DNA of 64,000 nt from Eucommia ulmoides (GCA_016647705.1 CM028339.1:25149803-25213802); one strand, 5' to 3'; counted from the first letter of the stretch, positions 45,763 to 59,400 are shown. Numbers and translations: made by a program. The notes: generated by a model not told the origin, from the letters alone.

Positions 45763-46720
45763 TCACAAAATAAACTCCTACAATGACTTCATCAAATATG
45801 GGATCCAGAATATCTTTGATTCAATTGGTGAGATTGTGGTTGAGCCTGGTTATGATCTGTCAAAAAAGGTAAAAGTGAATGGAGATGTGCCTCTGTGACC
45901 TTTGGCAGGGTTGTCCTTGAATGACCTAGTTTCTGGACTAGTGAGAAGTTCACAGCTGATGGTGGCAAAGAATTCTTAAATTTGTTACCAGGCATGCTCG
46001 TCTTTAGAACATTACTTATTCAGCTAGGAATAAAGTCGAGACACACTTTCAGGTCTACACTAACTCCATGGCAAGGAGTGATAAGTTTAAACTAGAAAAG
46101 AACAATATCTTGAGAAGGATGTTATATAACAAGCCGAAAGATAAATTCTCATTGGAAGGATTCCTTTGATGGCAAAATCTGATTTATGTTGGATGAAAGA
46201 TGTAATGTATTTATTATTATTTTTTTATTTTTTTGTAAATAATGTATAAAAAATTTGGGTTTCATATGTTGTGAACTAGGATGAACATGTCGAATGAATA
46301 TTTAGGAATAACGATCATATCGAAATGAATCAAGAATAAATATGGAGCATTAATTGTCCCTACACCCCTTCGTGAACTAATAATAATATGGGGTATTGAC
46401 TGAGAATATTAGTTGTCCATATACTCCTTCATGAATTAAGAATAAATATTGGGCATTAACTGTCCCTATACCCGTTCATGAACTAATAATAATATGGGGG
46501 TATTAACTGAGAATATTAACTTTTCATATAATTCTTCATGAATTAAGAATAATATGGAGTATTGAATATCCATATACACATCCATATACACCTCCTGCCC
46601 TCCTCCATAACAAATTTAAATAATAAACAGGTTTGGATTACATTGGTTTATAGGATTTATTTACCCCCAACAGTTGGTTTTCCCATTCCAAAAAAAGTTT
46701 TGACAATCTGATTGGAGTAG
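45763..46720. other. Non-coding 3' region of the gypsy element
   Basis: No gene supported; the minus ORF at 45792-45995 is not recognisable. At 46290-46570 an irregular ~85-bp repeat recurs about three times, with words such as GAATATTAACTGTCC, ATATACTCCTTCATGAA and AATAATATGG. This suits the repeat-rich 3' untranslated part of a Tat-like gypsy element. Confidence 0.45.
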
Positions 46721-46724
46721 TTTG

Positions 46725-47130
46725 CTTTCCAATTTGAAACTTGGTGATTTTTCACCAATCGTTTCTTTGACGAATTGATCTGAGCAGCTCGGTTTTAAGT
46801 TTTAAAACTTAGTGATTTTTCACCAATCGTTTCTTCGACGAACTAACCTAAGCAGCCTGGTTTTATGTTTTGAAACTTGGTGCTTTGTCGCCAATCGTTT
46901 CTTAGATGAACTGATATGGGCAGCTAAGTTTTATGTTTTGAAACTTGGTGATTCGTTACCAATCGTTTCTTTAACAAATTAATCTGAGCAGCTCGACTTT
47001 AAACTTTAAGATTTGTCACCAATCGTTTCTTTGATGAACTGACCTGAGCAACTAGGCTTTAAGTTTTGAAACTTGGTGATTTGTCACCAGTCGTTTTTTT
47101 TTTTTGCCGAACTAATCTGAGTAGCTCGAT
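46725..47130. repeat. ~68-bp tandem array with TTGGTGA/TCACCAA hairpins
   Basis: Six imperfect units, each with GAAACTTGGTGATTTTTCACC followed by AATCGTTTCTTTGACGAACTG and GAGCAGCTCGG. Repeats of CACCAATCG fall at about 46753, 46821, 46889, 46958, 47018 and 47085. Each unit holds a 7-bp-stem hairpin, TTGGTGA-loop-TCACCAA. The array starts right after the integrase coding end (minus strand), the classic position of tandem repeats in the 3' UTR of Tat-type Ty3/gypsy elements. Confidence 0.88.
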
Positions 47131-47557
47131 TTTAGACCTTATATTGTCTTACACGTAGGGCTGATAATTTATTGAAACTTATTTATAAAAAAAAATAACC
47201 TTGCTGCTCATTCAAAAGACTAACAATCAAAACAACAAATAATTCTTCTTCAAAGTCTTTTAGAGACCTGCAAAATAAAAAATCAGAAACTTACAGAAAA
47301 TATTTTTGTAAATGCGCAATATTCCATGGACGAGGAATCGATACCCCATCCAGATCTTCCAACCAGTACGTCCCAGGTCTATTAACTTTAACCACCTTGT
47401 AAGGTCTTTCCTAGTTGGGAGCTAATTTCCCTAACTGAGCGACTAAATGATGTGGCATTACTCTTCGAAGCACCAACTCTCTTACTGCAAAAGGCCTTGG
47501 GCGTATTGCATGGTTGAATGTCTTTGCCATCGTTAATTTATAGACTAACATTCTTAA

Positions 47558-49910
47558 TGTCACACCCCATCTCGGACACCCATCACCCTGGGGCCGGCGT
47601 GACGTCGACATGACATCACTTGGACATCCAACCAACTAGAAAATGATAATATGTGTACATAAATGTACAACTACCAAATCAGACCATATATATATATATA
47701 TACTCTCTAATTCGGGATACATCCGTCCCTATAAAATTATAAATACAATAAAGATAAAATAATCATGACCCTCTCATAGGTTCGCCTCAACTAGCACCTC
47801 TCAAAATACTCTCTTACTACCGCATTGCCGGACTCTACCTAGTACCAGTAGGGGACCAACTCCTAACTGGTATACCTGCGAGTGTACTGCCTTCTTAATA
47901 AAAACATTTTAGATGGATCAAGCATAAAACATATAAATATCACATATCAAATAAAAATCTCATAATATATAAATGTCTCATACCATAAGGAAAAACACAT
48001 TTTTCTTGTCACCACAAAATCAACATTTATGCGCACACACACACACACACACACACATATAGCATCCCAACTAAACAATGAAAATCAACCAGAATAATTC
48101 AACTAACCATACAGTATAATGAAATCAGAACATACCAATCCAGTATAAAAGAATATGTATAAATGTACTCATGCCAATCACCATATACGACAAAACACCA
48201 TATACGACACCATATTACACTACACCACACCATACCACATCACACCTCACCTCACCTCATCACATCACATCACATCATACCTCATCACACCACACTATAC
48301 CACATCACACCTTACCTCATCACATCACATCACACCTCATTACACCACACCACACCACGCCCTGGCTAGCTATGTAATCGTTTTAACCTCACGATCGGGA
48401 GTTGCAATGGTACCGTACCACCCGTAGGATTTGCCTTCCTAATAGGTCAAAACAACATTCTGCTGTAACAGATAATCAACGCTCTGCCAAAGCAAATAAT
48501 CAATGCTCTGCCGAAGCAAATAAATACTATGGCATCGTCGTATCAACCATCAATTTCCACCTAAAAAACAAACGATTCGGTCAACTATTCTTTTCCCACA
48601 ATTAAAACCAACTAGATTCAACAATTCATTTTCCACCCTTTTTAAAAACCAATGTAGTCCACAACACATTTTCCATAAACACCAAAAACCGCTTGATCCA
48701 TATAAGTTCAAAATTCGTCAATGTTTTAAATAAATACATTTTCCACATAATTTATACAAAAATTAATTTTTGAGTATTTATATAGAAGACAGTTACTCAC
48801 TTAATGATCCGCTCTCAAAAGCCTTTATCGACTATACTCTACCGTTCCTCAGGTGCCTACGAACCTATTAGTGACAGGGTCTAAATTAATATTTTATATA
48901 AAATCATCTAATCGTGTAATGCAGACCCTAAGTTTCGTTATTTCCCCATCTCCACATTTTATTATGTAAAATTATTATTCGGTTAATTTTTCATTTTGTT
49001 AAAAATTACTGCATAAAATTTGTAATACGAACGGTCCCAAATTTATTATTCTGGTTACAAAATTTCTATGCTAGAATTTAATTTAACAAAACTAAAATAA
49101 ACTTAATGAAAAACGTTACCCATTTCGAATCGTTCACGGGTCGCGAGACTGATTTTGAATTTGTTGGGATTATTTGTTTAGTTTCTTATTTTTTCTTCTT
49201 TTTCCCCTTCTTCTTTCTTTTCCTTTTTCCGTTCTGTTACCTGTTCTCTACTCCACTTGTATTCCAGTCGGCCCTCCCTCTCTCTTCTTAATGTCTCCGA
49301 CTATCGGCAACCTCACACCCACACACCCACGCTCACACCAACAACCACTTCCACAGACAACGCTGACCAACCGACGACCCACATCGACGTACACTACTGA
49401 CGACGGCTGACACATGCAATCACCGAACAAACGGCAACGATCGCATACACCCTCAATCGAACATACCCACGAACCTCACACATACGTAGATTCGATCACA
49501 TGCACATAACCACACACACACACACACACACACCAGACTGAAACAAAATAGAGCACGCACGACACCCCACACACATACACACGATGAATAGAGCATGGCA
49601 ACCCACTGGCGACAAATCGCCGACCTCTCTCTCTCTCTCTTCTTCTTCCTGTGCTGTTTTTTTTCAGCAAGCCAACAACGATATACACACCCCTCTGGAG
49701 AAGCCACACACACCGAAGAACACACACATAAAACACATTACCATACACCCACCTAACCGTCGGAACACATACACACCCACGGCTGCACCAATTGGAAACA
49801 GGAAACATACACATATTCACAGTCACCCACATACATCGGCTAAGAAGAATACACACAGATACACAGACCCATACATGGCCAACAGAAAACACACACAGAA
49901 CAATAATGGC

Positions 49911-49955
<45 letters not shown>

Positions 49956-50178
49956 TTGGCATGAACAGAAAAATAGAGCACCCTCACCTACACACACCGA
50001 GCCACATCTGAACAAGCCCTCACACACAAAAGTCACCCCGAACGACGACGTCACACCCACACTGTCGGAGGAACGCCGATTCAAGAAAAATTGACGATCC
50101 CCATCTCTGATTCTCTCTCCCTCTCTCTAGATTGTTCTGAATTTGATTTCTAGATTTTTCTGATCTCTACATGCATGA

Positions 50179-50213
<35 letters not shown>

Positions 50214-50660
50214 TGAAATTAGTGGTTTGTGAAATGATCTCCCCCTACCACGTCGCCTCGTTTCTCTCTCTCTCCTGTCGTCGGCGATCTCACTGCATAC
50301 ACACACGATATATGCATATATATTTATATGTTTCAGAATAATCTTTAGTTTAATTACTCTTTTCTCCTCTAACTTTCTTAAAGCCTTCTTCTTAGTCCTA
50401 TTTTCCCATTTAACCTTGTCTTAAATTTTAATTTGATCCTTAACAATTAAATTTTTTATAAATTGAATGACAGAATTTGAATCCCAAGTTTTGAATAATG
50501 TTTCTAAATTTCCTATTTGACTCCTAATCTTTTAATTTGAATTTTAGTTGACCCAATCACTTTTAACTTGGTCTTTAATTAACTAATTTTTTTTCCTGAA
50601 ATTTCTAAATGCTCTAAAATGAGTTTAAAGTGACGTACGTGCTACGATTTGGGTCTTACA
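47558..50660 (+). mobile_element. 3.1-kb solo LTR (family A), inserted in gypsy integrase
   Basis: Starts TGTCACACCCCATCTCGG, ends TTTGGGTCTTACA. Perfect TSD CTTAA at 47553-47557 and 50661-50665. The integrase sequence continues across. It is homologous to 31032-33721 in the same orientation but about 400 bp longer, and has a different low-complexity content: CAYCAC-type tract 48213-48360, (AC)n at 48034-48056, a pyrimidine tract 49187-49235, (CA)n at 49914-49952 and (AT)n at 50179-50210. All ORFs here are products of these tracts. Confidence 0.92.
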
Positions 50661-53365
50661 CTTAATGTCACTTGGTCTTATTTTTCCTCTAGGTGGTCCA
50701 ACACTTAGCATATAGCATCTTCATTTTCTATAAGATTGACTATGCTATCACGTGTCAAAAGTAATTCAATCTCCATTGGAACCACTGCTTCCATCCCATA
50801 CGTCATGTAGTATGGCATTACCCCAGTAGTTGTTCTTGGAGTAGTTCAGTAGAACCATAAGATTGTTGGCAGTTCTTCCACCCATTTGCTTTTAGAATCA
50901 TCCAATTGCTTTTTGAGCGCTTCTTGAATTGATTGATTCGTAACCTCTGTTTGTTCATTTGCTTGGGGATAAGTTAGGCTCGACGTTCGATATTATATTT
51001 TCAGTTTATTATACATCCATGCAACTTTCGTCCTAGTGAATGGGGTTCCATTATCTGATATTAGTACTGCCAAAATACCAAAATGACCGATTACTTTCTT
51101 CTAAAGAAAGTTCTTAACTTCATTTTTGCCTACAAATACAAATGCATCAGCTTCCACCTATTTAGTAAAGTAATCATACAACAAGTAAGTATTTCTTAGT
51201 TCTAGGTGCCGGGTTAAATGGCCCTAGGACATCCATCCCCCATTGACTGAAAGGCCATAGACTGTGAATCGGTGTTTGTTTCTAGGCTGGAACCCGGATG
51301 TCATTCAAGAACCGGTAGCATTTGTTACATTTTTTGGCATTTTCTTGTGCATCACTGAGCATCATTGGCCAATAATAACTAATCGTAAGTGTCGTGTGTG
51401 CCAAGGTTCTTCCTTCTTGATGGTTTCCACAAATGCCTTCCTGAATTTCTTATTGTACGTAGGTAGCTTTCTTTGGTCCCAAGCAAAGCAACGATGACTG
51501 TGTGAAATACCTTCGGTATAACTTGTAATCTATCATGACGTACATTGACAATTTATATAAAAAAATTTGAGCTGATTCTTCGTCATCTGGTAACGTTCAT
51601 TCTCTTAGGTAATGAACCAATGGAGCTCTCCAATCTTCTTCTTGTTGCAGTTCTCCAATACATTCACAAAAGTTAGCTAGAGCTGGTACGGAAGGCTACT
51701 CAAAAACTCTAACACCTTGAATTGCTGATTTGGAACAAAGGATGATACCACAACTGATAGCGCATCTGTTTTCTCGTTTTCAGTCCTCGGAATGGCTTCA
51801 AACTTACAGCTACAGAAAGCCATCATCAACTCTTTTACTTTTTCTATGTAGAGGTGTAACCTCTCTTCATTGATCGAGTATGTCTTGTTTATCTGATTCA
51901 CCACTAGCTGCGAATCTGACCTTACTTACAAGTCACGGGCTCCCATCCCCTTTGCTAAAGTCAATCCTAGAATTATCGCCTCATATTCTGCTTCATTATT
52001 GGATGCTCGAAAACCGAGTTGTGTAGCCCTCTCAATCTGATTTCCTTCTGGTGTCTCCAAGATTATTCCAACTCCACATCCTTTCACATTTCGATGCCCC
52101 ATCAACCCATAGCTTCCAGAGTTCTAACGATGTCAACAAACACTCTTCGTCTTCTGTAGTTGTTTCTTTTAGAAGGGTCAGTTCAGCGATGAAGTCAGCC
52201 AACACTTGACATTTGATCACTGTTCTAGGATTGAATTTAATGTAGAATTCTCTAATTTCTACTGTCCACTTCATAAAACGCCCTAAGGCCTCTTCTCTGT
52301 GCCTCACTGCTCTGAGTGGGTATAAAGTTAGCACGTTGATTGCATGTGGTTCGAAGTAAGGCCTCAGCTTTTGAGCCAAAGTTACAAGGGATAGAGAAAG
52401 TTTTTTGAGTTCAGTATAGCGAGTCTCTATTGCGGCCAATGATTTACTTACATAAAATACTGACTTTTACCCTTCTACGTATTCCTTCACCCTGCACTGA
52501 GTGCAACGGAGGTAATTGCTAAGTACAGGTAAATCTCATCTCTAGGATCTATCTTGCATAAAGTTTCAATAGAGCCTAGGTAGTCCTTGATGGATTGCAA
52601 AGCTCGTTCACTAGTCTCATCCCATTGAAAGTTCTTACTCTCTATCCCACAAGTTTAAAGAAAGGGCACATCTATTTGTAAACTTGGAGAAGAACCTGTT
52701 TAGGGCAACCAATCTTCCTGTTAGCACCAGAATCTCGCGTATTATTATAGTGGACTTCATATTCCAAACAATCTTTATTTGCCCAAAGTCGACCATAATT
52801 CCCATCCTATTTACCAAAAAGCCCAAGAACTTGCCCGACGTTATACGAAATGCACATTTTTTAAGATTCGACTTCCTATTGTACTTCTGTAAGATCATGA
52901 AAGCTTCATCCAATTGCTCCAGGTGATCCTCCTTCTTGGAATTATTGACTAGCATGTCATCTATGTAGACCTCCATGGTTGTTCCAATTTTTTCTTAGAA
53001 CTTGTGGTTCACCAGTCGTTGATACGTCGTCCCTATATTTCTCAAACCAAAAGTTATTACTTTATAGCAAAATGTAACTCTGGAGGTGATGAAGGTTGTT
53101 CCTTCCTCGTTTTGGCTGTACATCCGGATTTGATTATATCCTGAGTAAGCATCCATCATGGATAACAACTCGTGGCCAGCTACCGCGCTAACTATTTAGT
53201 CTATCCTGGGCATCGGATAATAATCCTTTGGGCATGCTTGGCTAAGGTCGGTGAAATCCACACACATTCTGCATTTCTCATTCTTCTTTTTGACCAGCAC
53301 TGGATTAGTTAGCCATTTCGGGTAGATCACTTTTCTTATATGCCCTATTCGGAGCAGCCTCTGTA

Positions 53366-53367
<2 letters not shown>

Positions 53368-53419
<52 letters not shown>
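53368..53419 (-). repeat. 52-base poly-T (poly-A on coding strand) in gypsy RT
   Basis: An uninterrupted run of T that sits within the coding sequence between the pre-RT linker (FSPE-like) and RLLRIGHIRKV. It would encode a lysine run. It is far longer than other homopolymers in the window and could be a slippage expansion or an assembly artefact. Confidence 0.9.
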
Positions 53420-54081
53420 CTGGGCTAAATGTCTTCCTCTTTTACCTAACTGACAGGTAAAATCTTGAGATATCAAGCCAATGAACCACCACATCAAGGT
53501 TAATTCCTTCCATATCTTCTAGTGCCCAGATAAACACGTCTAGACTTCTTTCTAGTAACCGCATGAGTTTTTCCTTTTCGAATTTACTTAGAAACGTGCA
53601 TATCATCAATCTCTTTGTCCCTTGATTAAAAGTTACTTCTCATACCTACTTAGCTTGTTGAATGACACTGAGATGTTCTCGAAAATCATCAATCTCCTAA
53701 GATGAGCTATTGAGTAGAGCTCCTATGAGCTCTGGATTTAATTGTTATTGGATAGCTTTCTTCCTTTCTTAGCTCTCGCAAAATATTTCTGGACGCTACC
53801 TGGTCTCCTCAGATGATAACCACATTGTCTTTCTCTATGTACTTAATACATTGATAAAACGTTGATGCTATAGCCCCCATTACATGGAGCCAAGGTTATC
53901 CAAAGATGGAATTGTATGGCGATATGGAATTTATTACCATGAACTCCGTAACCTTGGTGAATCCATCCTCGTCTATGTTTGCTGTGACAAATAAGATGAT
54001 ATTTCCCTTGGGAGAGCTCAAGTCACCATTAAAACCAACCATCACTATTTGGGTTAACCTAATATCTAAGTTGGGGACGCA

Positions 54082-56446
54082 TGTTGGCCCAGTGATCTAC
54101 CAAAGAGGGGGGTGAATTAGGTAGTTATAAAAATTTAAGCAGGTATTTATCTTTTATTACATAAAAAAATAAATAATTAATTTAATCCTAAATTAATTAT
54201 TATTTCTATATAGCAGAGGATAAGTGTTATATAAACTAGGTGCACACTCAAACAACAAAAAATAAATAAAGTAAGAATGTAGCATACCATGATGTATACT
54301 GGTTTACAAAACTACTCTTGGCTAATCCAGTCCTCCGAGCCCCATGGAGAGTCGCACCCACTAAACCACTAAGATTCTTTTAAACAGGTAGAAACCAAAC
54401 CTTTACACAACGATTCTTTTCACAGGCTTTGAATTAACCTTTACAATTTTCTTTTCATAGGCTAAGGAAGAACCTTTATCTTTTTAATAGGCTAAAGATT
54501 AACCTAATTCTTTTGTACTTAGGCTAAGAATCAAATCTCACCAAAATCACTCCAAGTATCCTTTTCACCGGTAAAGATGGAACTATTATAAATCACACAA
54601 ACTAATTCTCTTCAGGAAGAATTAACACCTATCTCTTTTCATGAAAAATAGTAACATAACCTTTTTATGCCTTAGGTAAAGATCAAACCTCAAGATCTTT
54701 ACCGAAAGAGATTGAAACTCAGCTACCCTTAATCAGATATTCTCAACAATATCTAATCCACACATAACTCACCAATTACAATAATTTGATAAGTTTCTTT
54801 CCACTCAGAGCTTCTACTACCTCAATTCCATTTAAACTCAATTAATGTCCCGATAAATACTAGTGATAGAATTAAGTGAGAAATTCAAAATCTGATTATA
54901 AAATAGGTGGGTAGCACAAAATTGAGCACGTAATAAGATTATCACCAAAATCATTTTAAAATGATTTTTATGCACTTTAAAGTTCAAAAATGATTTTACA
55001 ACGATCTAGAATCCAAACAAGAAATAATAATATCAAATAACAATTAAGAACAAAAGTTTGGAATGATCTCACCAGAATTCCATTGAAAGAATGAAAATTT
55101 AATTGCAGTAAAGCTTAGATCGGTGACAAAACAATTCTCAGCACTTATTCTCAAGAACTTCTCTCAAGAATGATCTCACAATAAACTCTCAGTATAATAT
55201 CAGAATGATGACTTTCAGAAAGCTCAAAAACTGATTTGTTCTTGATAGAATGATCTCTTTATAAGTGAAAAAACACAGATCCATATATATTGATTTGAAA
55301 CGAGCCCTCCAATGGCTAGTTCTTACAAAATATGACATTTAAATACTCATATTGACCCCATATATTAACATGATTCAATCCTCATTCAATTCACTTAATT
55401 ATAACTTTTAAATCATTCAATTTAGTCCTCCAAATATTTTACATTCTCAAATAAAAAAGATAGGAAGTATTAAATATACTAAATTGACAAACACTCAAAA
55501 TAAGTGTACCATAACTATATGGATATCTAAATAAGAATAATATATCTATAAAATATTCAAATCCTCAGAATATCTCCAAAATATCAGCAAAAACAAGGCT
55601 AGTAATAGATACTTTTAGATAAAATTCTCAAAATTCTCAAATCCTGAAACTGCACAGTCGGTTGACCGACCAAACTACCATTAGCCGACTGATCGTTTCA
55701 GGTTATAGCCCAATCCATTTTCATAGACCAGTCGGTCGACCGATCCCCTATGGGTTGATTGACCGATTGATTCAGGATGCTCCCCACGCTATTTTTTGGC
55801 CCTGGTTGGTCGATCGATCATCGACGGTCAGTTGACCGATCAATTCAGAGAGTTCTCTTTTAATCCATTGGTTGACCGATCTCTCTTGGTCGGTTAACCG
55901 ATTGATTCAAAGACTTCTCTATTTCCCAACCTATGCTTGTCGGTCAACCAATCCTACTTGGTTGGTTGATCGATCAGTGCTGGAACAATTTTTCTTAGTT
56001 CATTTCAACTCCAATCTTCAACGTTTTCAATCCTTTAACATATTTCTTTTCTCGGTTAACTTAATTAACACTATTAATCAATTTGAAACACTAATATTTC
56101 TTAGGTAAATTTTTCTTTTTCAATTTCATATTGGAGCAAATATGTGAACTAATTAGGACCCTAATAAAAACACATATAAATATAAATCATTTATGTGTCA
56201 TGTGTGAACCTAATCGGGATTCATTAAGAGTAAAAATTGACTTGAGTTGTTTTCACCTAGATTCTTCAAAATGTTCAATCTCTTAATGTCCGTCTATTTG
56301 TCCACCTCTTTGCATCCTTAGCATCTTTAGCGATTACTTCATGATAACGTCAACAATGGAACTTTTACACTGAAACACTCGACAAATTCGTTAATTCCAC
56401 CAAAAACATCAACACTTAATTGTCCATTAAAATCTTGGGATCAACA
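54082..56446 (-). repeat. 3' LTR of the SIRE-like element (2,365 bp)
   Basis: Bounded by TGTTGGCCC and GGATCAACA on the plus strand and followed by the purine tract (minus strand) at 56447. Its first ~235 bp align with 62636-62870 and, more loosely, with 62871 onward. It contains the GGTCGACC palindrome array. Confidence 0.93.
55655..55976. repeat. Array of about ten ATCGGTCGACCGAT-type palindromes
   Basis: Five pairs of imperfect palindromes: CAGTCGGTTGACCGACC (55656), CAGTCGGTCGACCGATCC (55730), TTGGTCGATCGATCATCG (55806), TTGGTTGACCGATC (55868) and TGTCGGTCAACCAATCC (55938). Each is followed some 20-30 bp on by a second variant such as GACTGATCG, GATTGACCGATTGA or GGTCGGTTAACCGATTGA. Pair spacing is 61-75 bp. 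Between them lie TTCAG and TTCTCT words. No ORF here is credible. Confidence 0.88.
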
Positions 56447-56461
56447 ATCTTCCCTTTTTTG
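56447..56461 (-). other. Polypurine tract of the SIRE-like element
   Basis: Minus strand TCAAAAAAGGGAAGAT ends at the first base of the 3' LTR. Confidence 0.85.
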
Positions 56462-59400
56462 ATGATGACCATTAACTTTGATGTTTTCTTCAAAATAAGA
56501 ATTTAACCACGTCTTCCCTAAATCCAAGGACGGTTGTTTTTTTTAACTCGTTAAAGCATAATCATGAAGATAATTTGAAAAACTCAAAAAATATTCAACA
56601 AAGAAATAATCAATTAGAGATATTCAATAAAGTATAACATAATTATATCAACATTGTTCTCCCCCTACAATAGTGCAATGCTTAGGCGAACAAAGCCTAA
56701 ACATCAACTAACTCGTTTTAAGCACAACTATGGTTTCCCTCTTTATATCTTCCCCTTTATCAATCAATTCAATAAAGATATTTAATAAACATATATTTAA
56801 TAAACATCAACGTATATTCTCCCCCTTTGTCATCTCAAAAAGTGCGGAAGGGGAACTATTAATCACCACTACTCTAGGCAAACATCATTATACCTAGCCA
56901 TACCTAAACCTTGAATAATTCTCACAAACTGATCTTCTCTAAAGGTTTAGTAAAAATATCAGCAAGCTGGTCGGAGGTATCAATATACTCAACAATAACA
57001 TAATTTTTTTGAATATGATCATGAATAAAATGTTATTTAATCTCTATGTGCTTAGTTCATGAGTGTTGTGTAGGATTCTTACTTAGACAAATAGAACTTT
57101 TATTATCATAATAGATCAGGACTTCCTCCATACATATTCCAAAATCATTCAACTATTGCTTAATATATAAAATTTGAGCGCAACAATTAGCAGCTGCTAT
57201 ATATTCAGCCTCAGTAGTGGATAAAGCTATTGAATTTTGTTTCTTGCTTGACCAAGAAACCAAGGCATGTCCTAATAAATGACATGACCCACTTATGCTT
57301 TTTTGCTCAACTTTGCAACCGAAAAAATCAGCGTCGGAGTAACTTATTAACTTGAAATCACTTTCTCTAGGATTCCATAATCCTAGGTCCATCCCTTTTA
57401 AATATCGAAAGATTTGCTTAACCGCAATCAAGTGCGATTCTTTAGGACAAGACTGAAATCTAGCAAATAAACAAACGCAATACATAATGTAAGGTCTACT
57501 AGCAGTTAAAAACAATAAGCTACTAATAATACCTCGATACATTTTTTCATTTACGTTTTTGCGCGTATCATCTTTGTCTAACTTCGTAGTTGTTGCCAAG
57601 GGAATTTTGTACTCTTTAGCACCATCCAAGCCATATTTCCTTAGTAGCACCTTGATGTATTTAGCTTGATTTATGAATATATTCCTTCTTTGGTATGCTT
57701 AATTTGCAACCCAAGAAAGAAATTCAACCTACATTATCTTGGCAAAGTCTTGGCAAAGATCCTTATTAGTAGATCTAAAAATAATATCATCAACATAAAT
57801 TTGTACTAATAGGATATAAGAATCAGTTTGCTTAATAAATAGAGTTATATTACTAAAACCCCTTCGAAAACCATTTTCGATCAAATATTGACTAAGTCTC
57901 TCATACCAAGCTCTCGGAGCTTGTTTGAGCCCATAGAAAGCCTTACAAAGTTTAAACACGTGATCATGAAATTTATCGCTCTCAAAGCCTAGGGGTTGTT
58001 CCACATAAATTTCTTCTGCTAGGAAGCCAATAAAAAATACAGGTTTTACATCCATTTAGTTATAGTCCTGTGCAACTAATCTTGCTTTGTTTCTAATTAC
58101 CATACCAGATTCATCCTTTTTATTTTGGAAAACCCATTTAGTACCCAATTACTAGATGAAAATCTGGTATAGGAACTAGAGACCATATTTTATTTCGTCC
58201 AAATTGAACTAACTCTTCTTGCATCGCAGAGATCCAAGATTCCTTAGTTAACACCTCATTCACATTCTTAGGCTCAATTTGAGATAGGAAAGTAAGATTA
58301 ATAATATCTCTAGGGGATGAACAAGTACTTACACCTCTTTCAAAATTACCGTTGATTTTCTTTACCGAGTGTCAAGGTACTTTATTTATAACTCATGGTA
58401 ACGCCGAAACCTCTCCCTTAGGCTCCTCTTTTTGAGGTTCCTTTGTCACATTATTGCCATGGTTTTGGTTATTTGAAATACCTGCATCATCATCATCCAA
58501 AACCTTTCTCGACAAAAATGGATCAGCTTCCTCAAAAACAATATACATAGACTTTTCAACTACTAATATAAGTTTATTATAAGCTCTATAAGCCTTACTG
58601 TTAGTAGCATATACAAGAAAAATCCCATAGTCAGATTTAGCATCAAATTTATCAAGATTATCCTTATCATTCAAAATAAAATATTTACAACCAAATACAT
58701 TGAAGTAGGATATGTTCAGAGTCTTACCATTCCAGATTTCATATAGGGTTTTATTAAACCCTATACGAATTTATCCCCGATTTACCACGTGGCAACCGGT
58801 ACTTACTGCTTCGGCCTAGAAGTAGGATGGTAAACAATTTTTATTAAACATTATTCTGGCCATCTCTTGAAGCGTCCTATTCTTCCTTTCCATTACACCG
58901 TTTCGTTGTGATGATCTTGGTGTAGAGAAGTTGTAAGCATAATCATGCTTATCACAGTAAGTGATTATATCATCATTTTAAACTCTCTAACTCTGTCACT
59001 ACGAATATTAATAATAGAGCACTACTTCTCATTTTGAACACATTTATGAAATTTAGATAATACAGAAGCAACTTCGCTCTTCTTAGCAATGAAGAACACC
59101 CAAGTAAATCTAGAGTAATCATCAACTATTACAAATACATAAAATTTACCTCCAAGACTAGCAATGGAATTTGGACCAAATAAATCAAGATGCAACATTT
59201 CAAGACATCTAGATGTGGAAGTTTACATCTTTTTCTTAAATAATGATCTAGACTGCTTTCCTAACTGACATGCATCATATACTTTATCTATCACAAATTT
59301 AAAATCAAGTAGGCCACATACGAGACTCATCTTAAATAAGTTGGAAATCAATTCCATATAAGCATGCCCAAGTTTCCTATGCCATAAACAACTATTTTCG

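Larger units (their letters stand above)
47190..54081 (-). pseudogene. Ty3/gypsy pol (protease, RT, RNase H, integrase), degenerate
   Basis: Minus-strand order: protease region 54081-53800 (VGFNGDLSSPKGNI, then YNSIFG and PWLHVMGAIASTFYQC); linker to 53430; RT 53366-52635 (RLLRIGHIRKVIYPKWL, CRMCVDFTDLSQACPKD, LLSMMDAYSGYNQI, catalytic box YIDDML, KCAFRITSGKFLGFLVN, LTGRLVALNRF); RNase H 52439-51677 (TRYTELKKLSLSLV, LADFIAELT); integrase 51600-50666 and, beyond the solo LTR, 47557-47190. Many stops. Wording and layout fit the Tat lineage. Gag and the 5' LTR are not in the window, because the SIRE-like element cuts in at 54082. Confidence 0.9.

Noticed and set aside
46725-47130. CRISPR array
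   Set aside because: Repeats are ~68-bp tandem units without unique spacers, in a plant retroelement; no cas genes.
48155-48427. Overlapping ORFs in three frames rich in His, Thr and Pro
   Set aside because: Artefact of the CAYCAC-type low-complexity tract in the 3.1-kb solo LTR.
49453-50094. Long Cys/Val ORF (minus) and Thr/His ORFs (plus)
   Set aside because: Products of (CA)n tracts; no stable protein family.
51264-51497. Plus-strand 77-codon ORF
   Set aside because: Antisense shadow of the gypsy integrase region.
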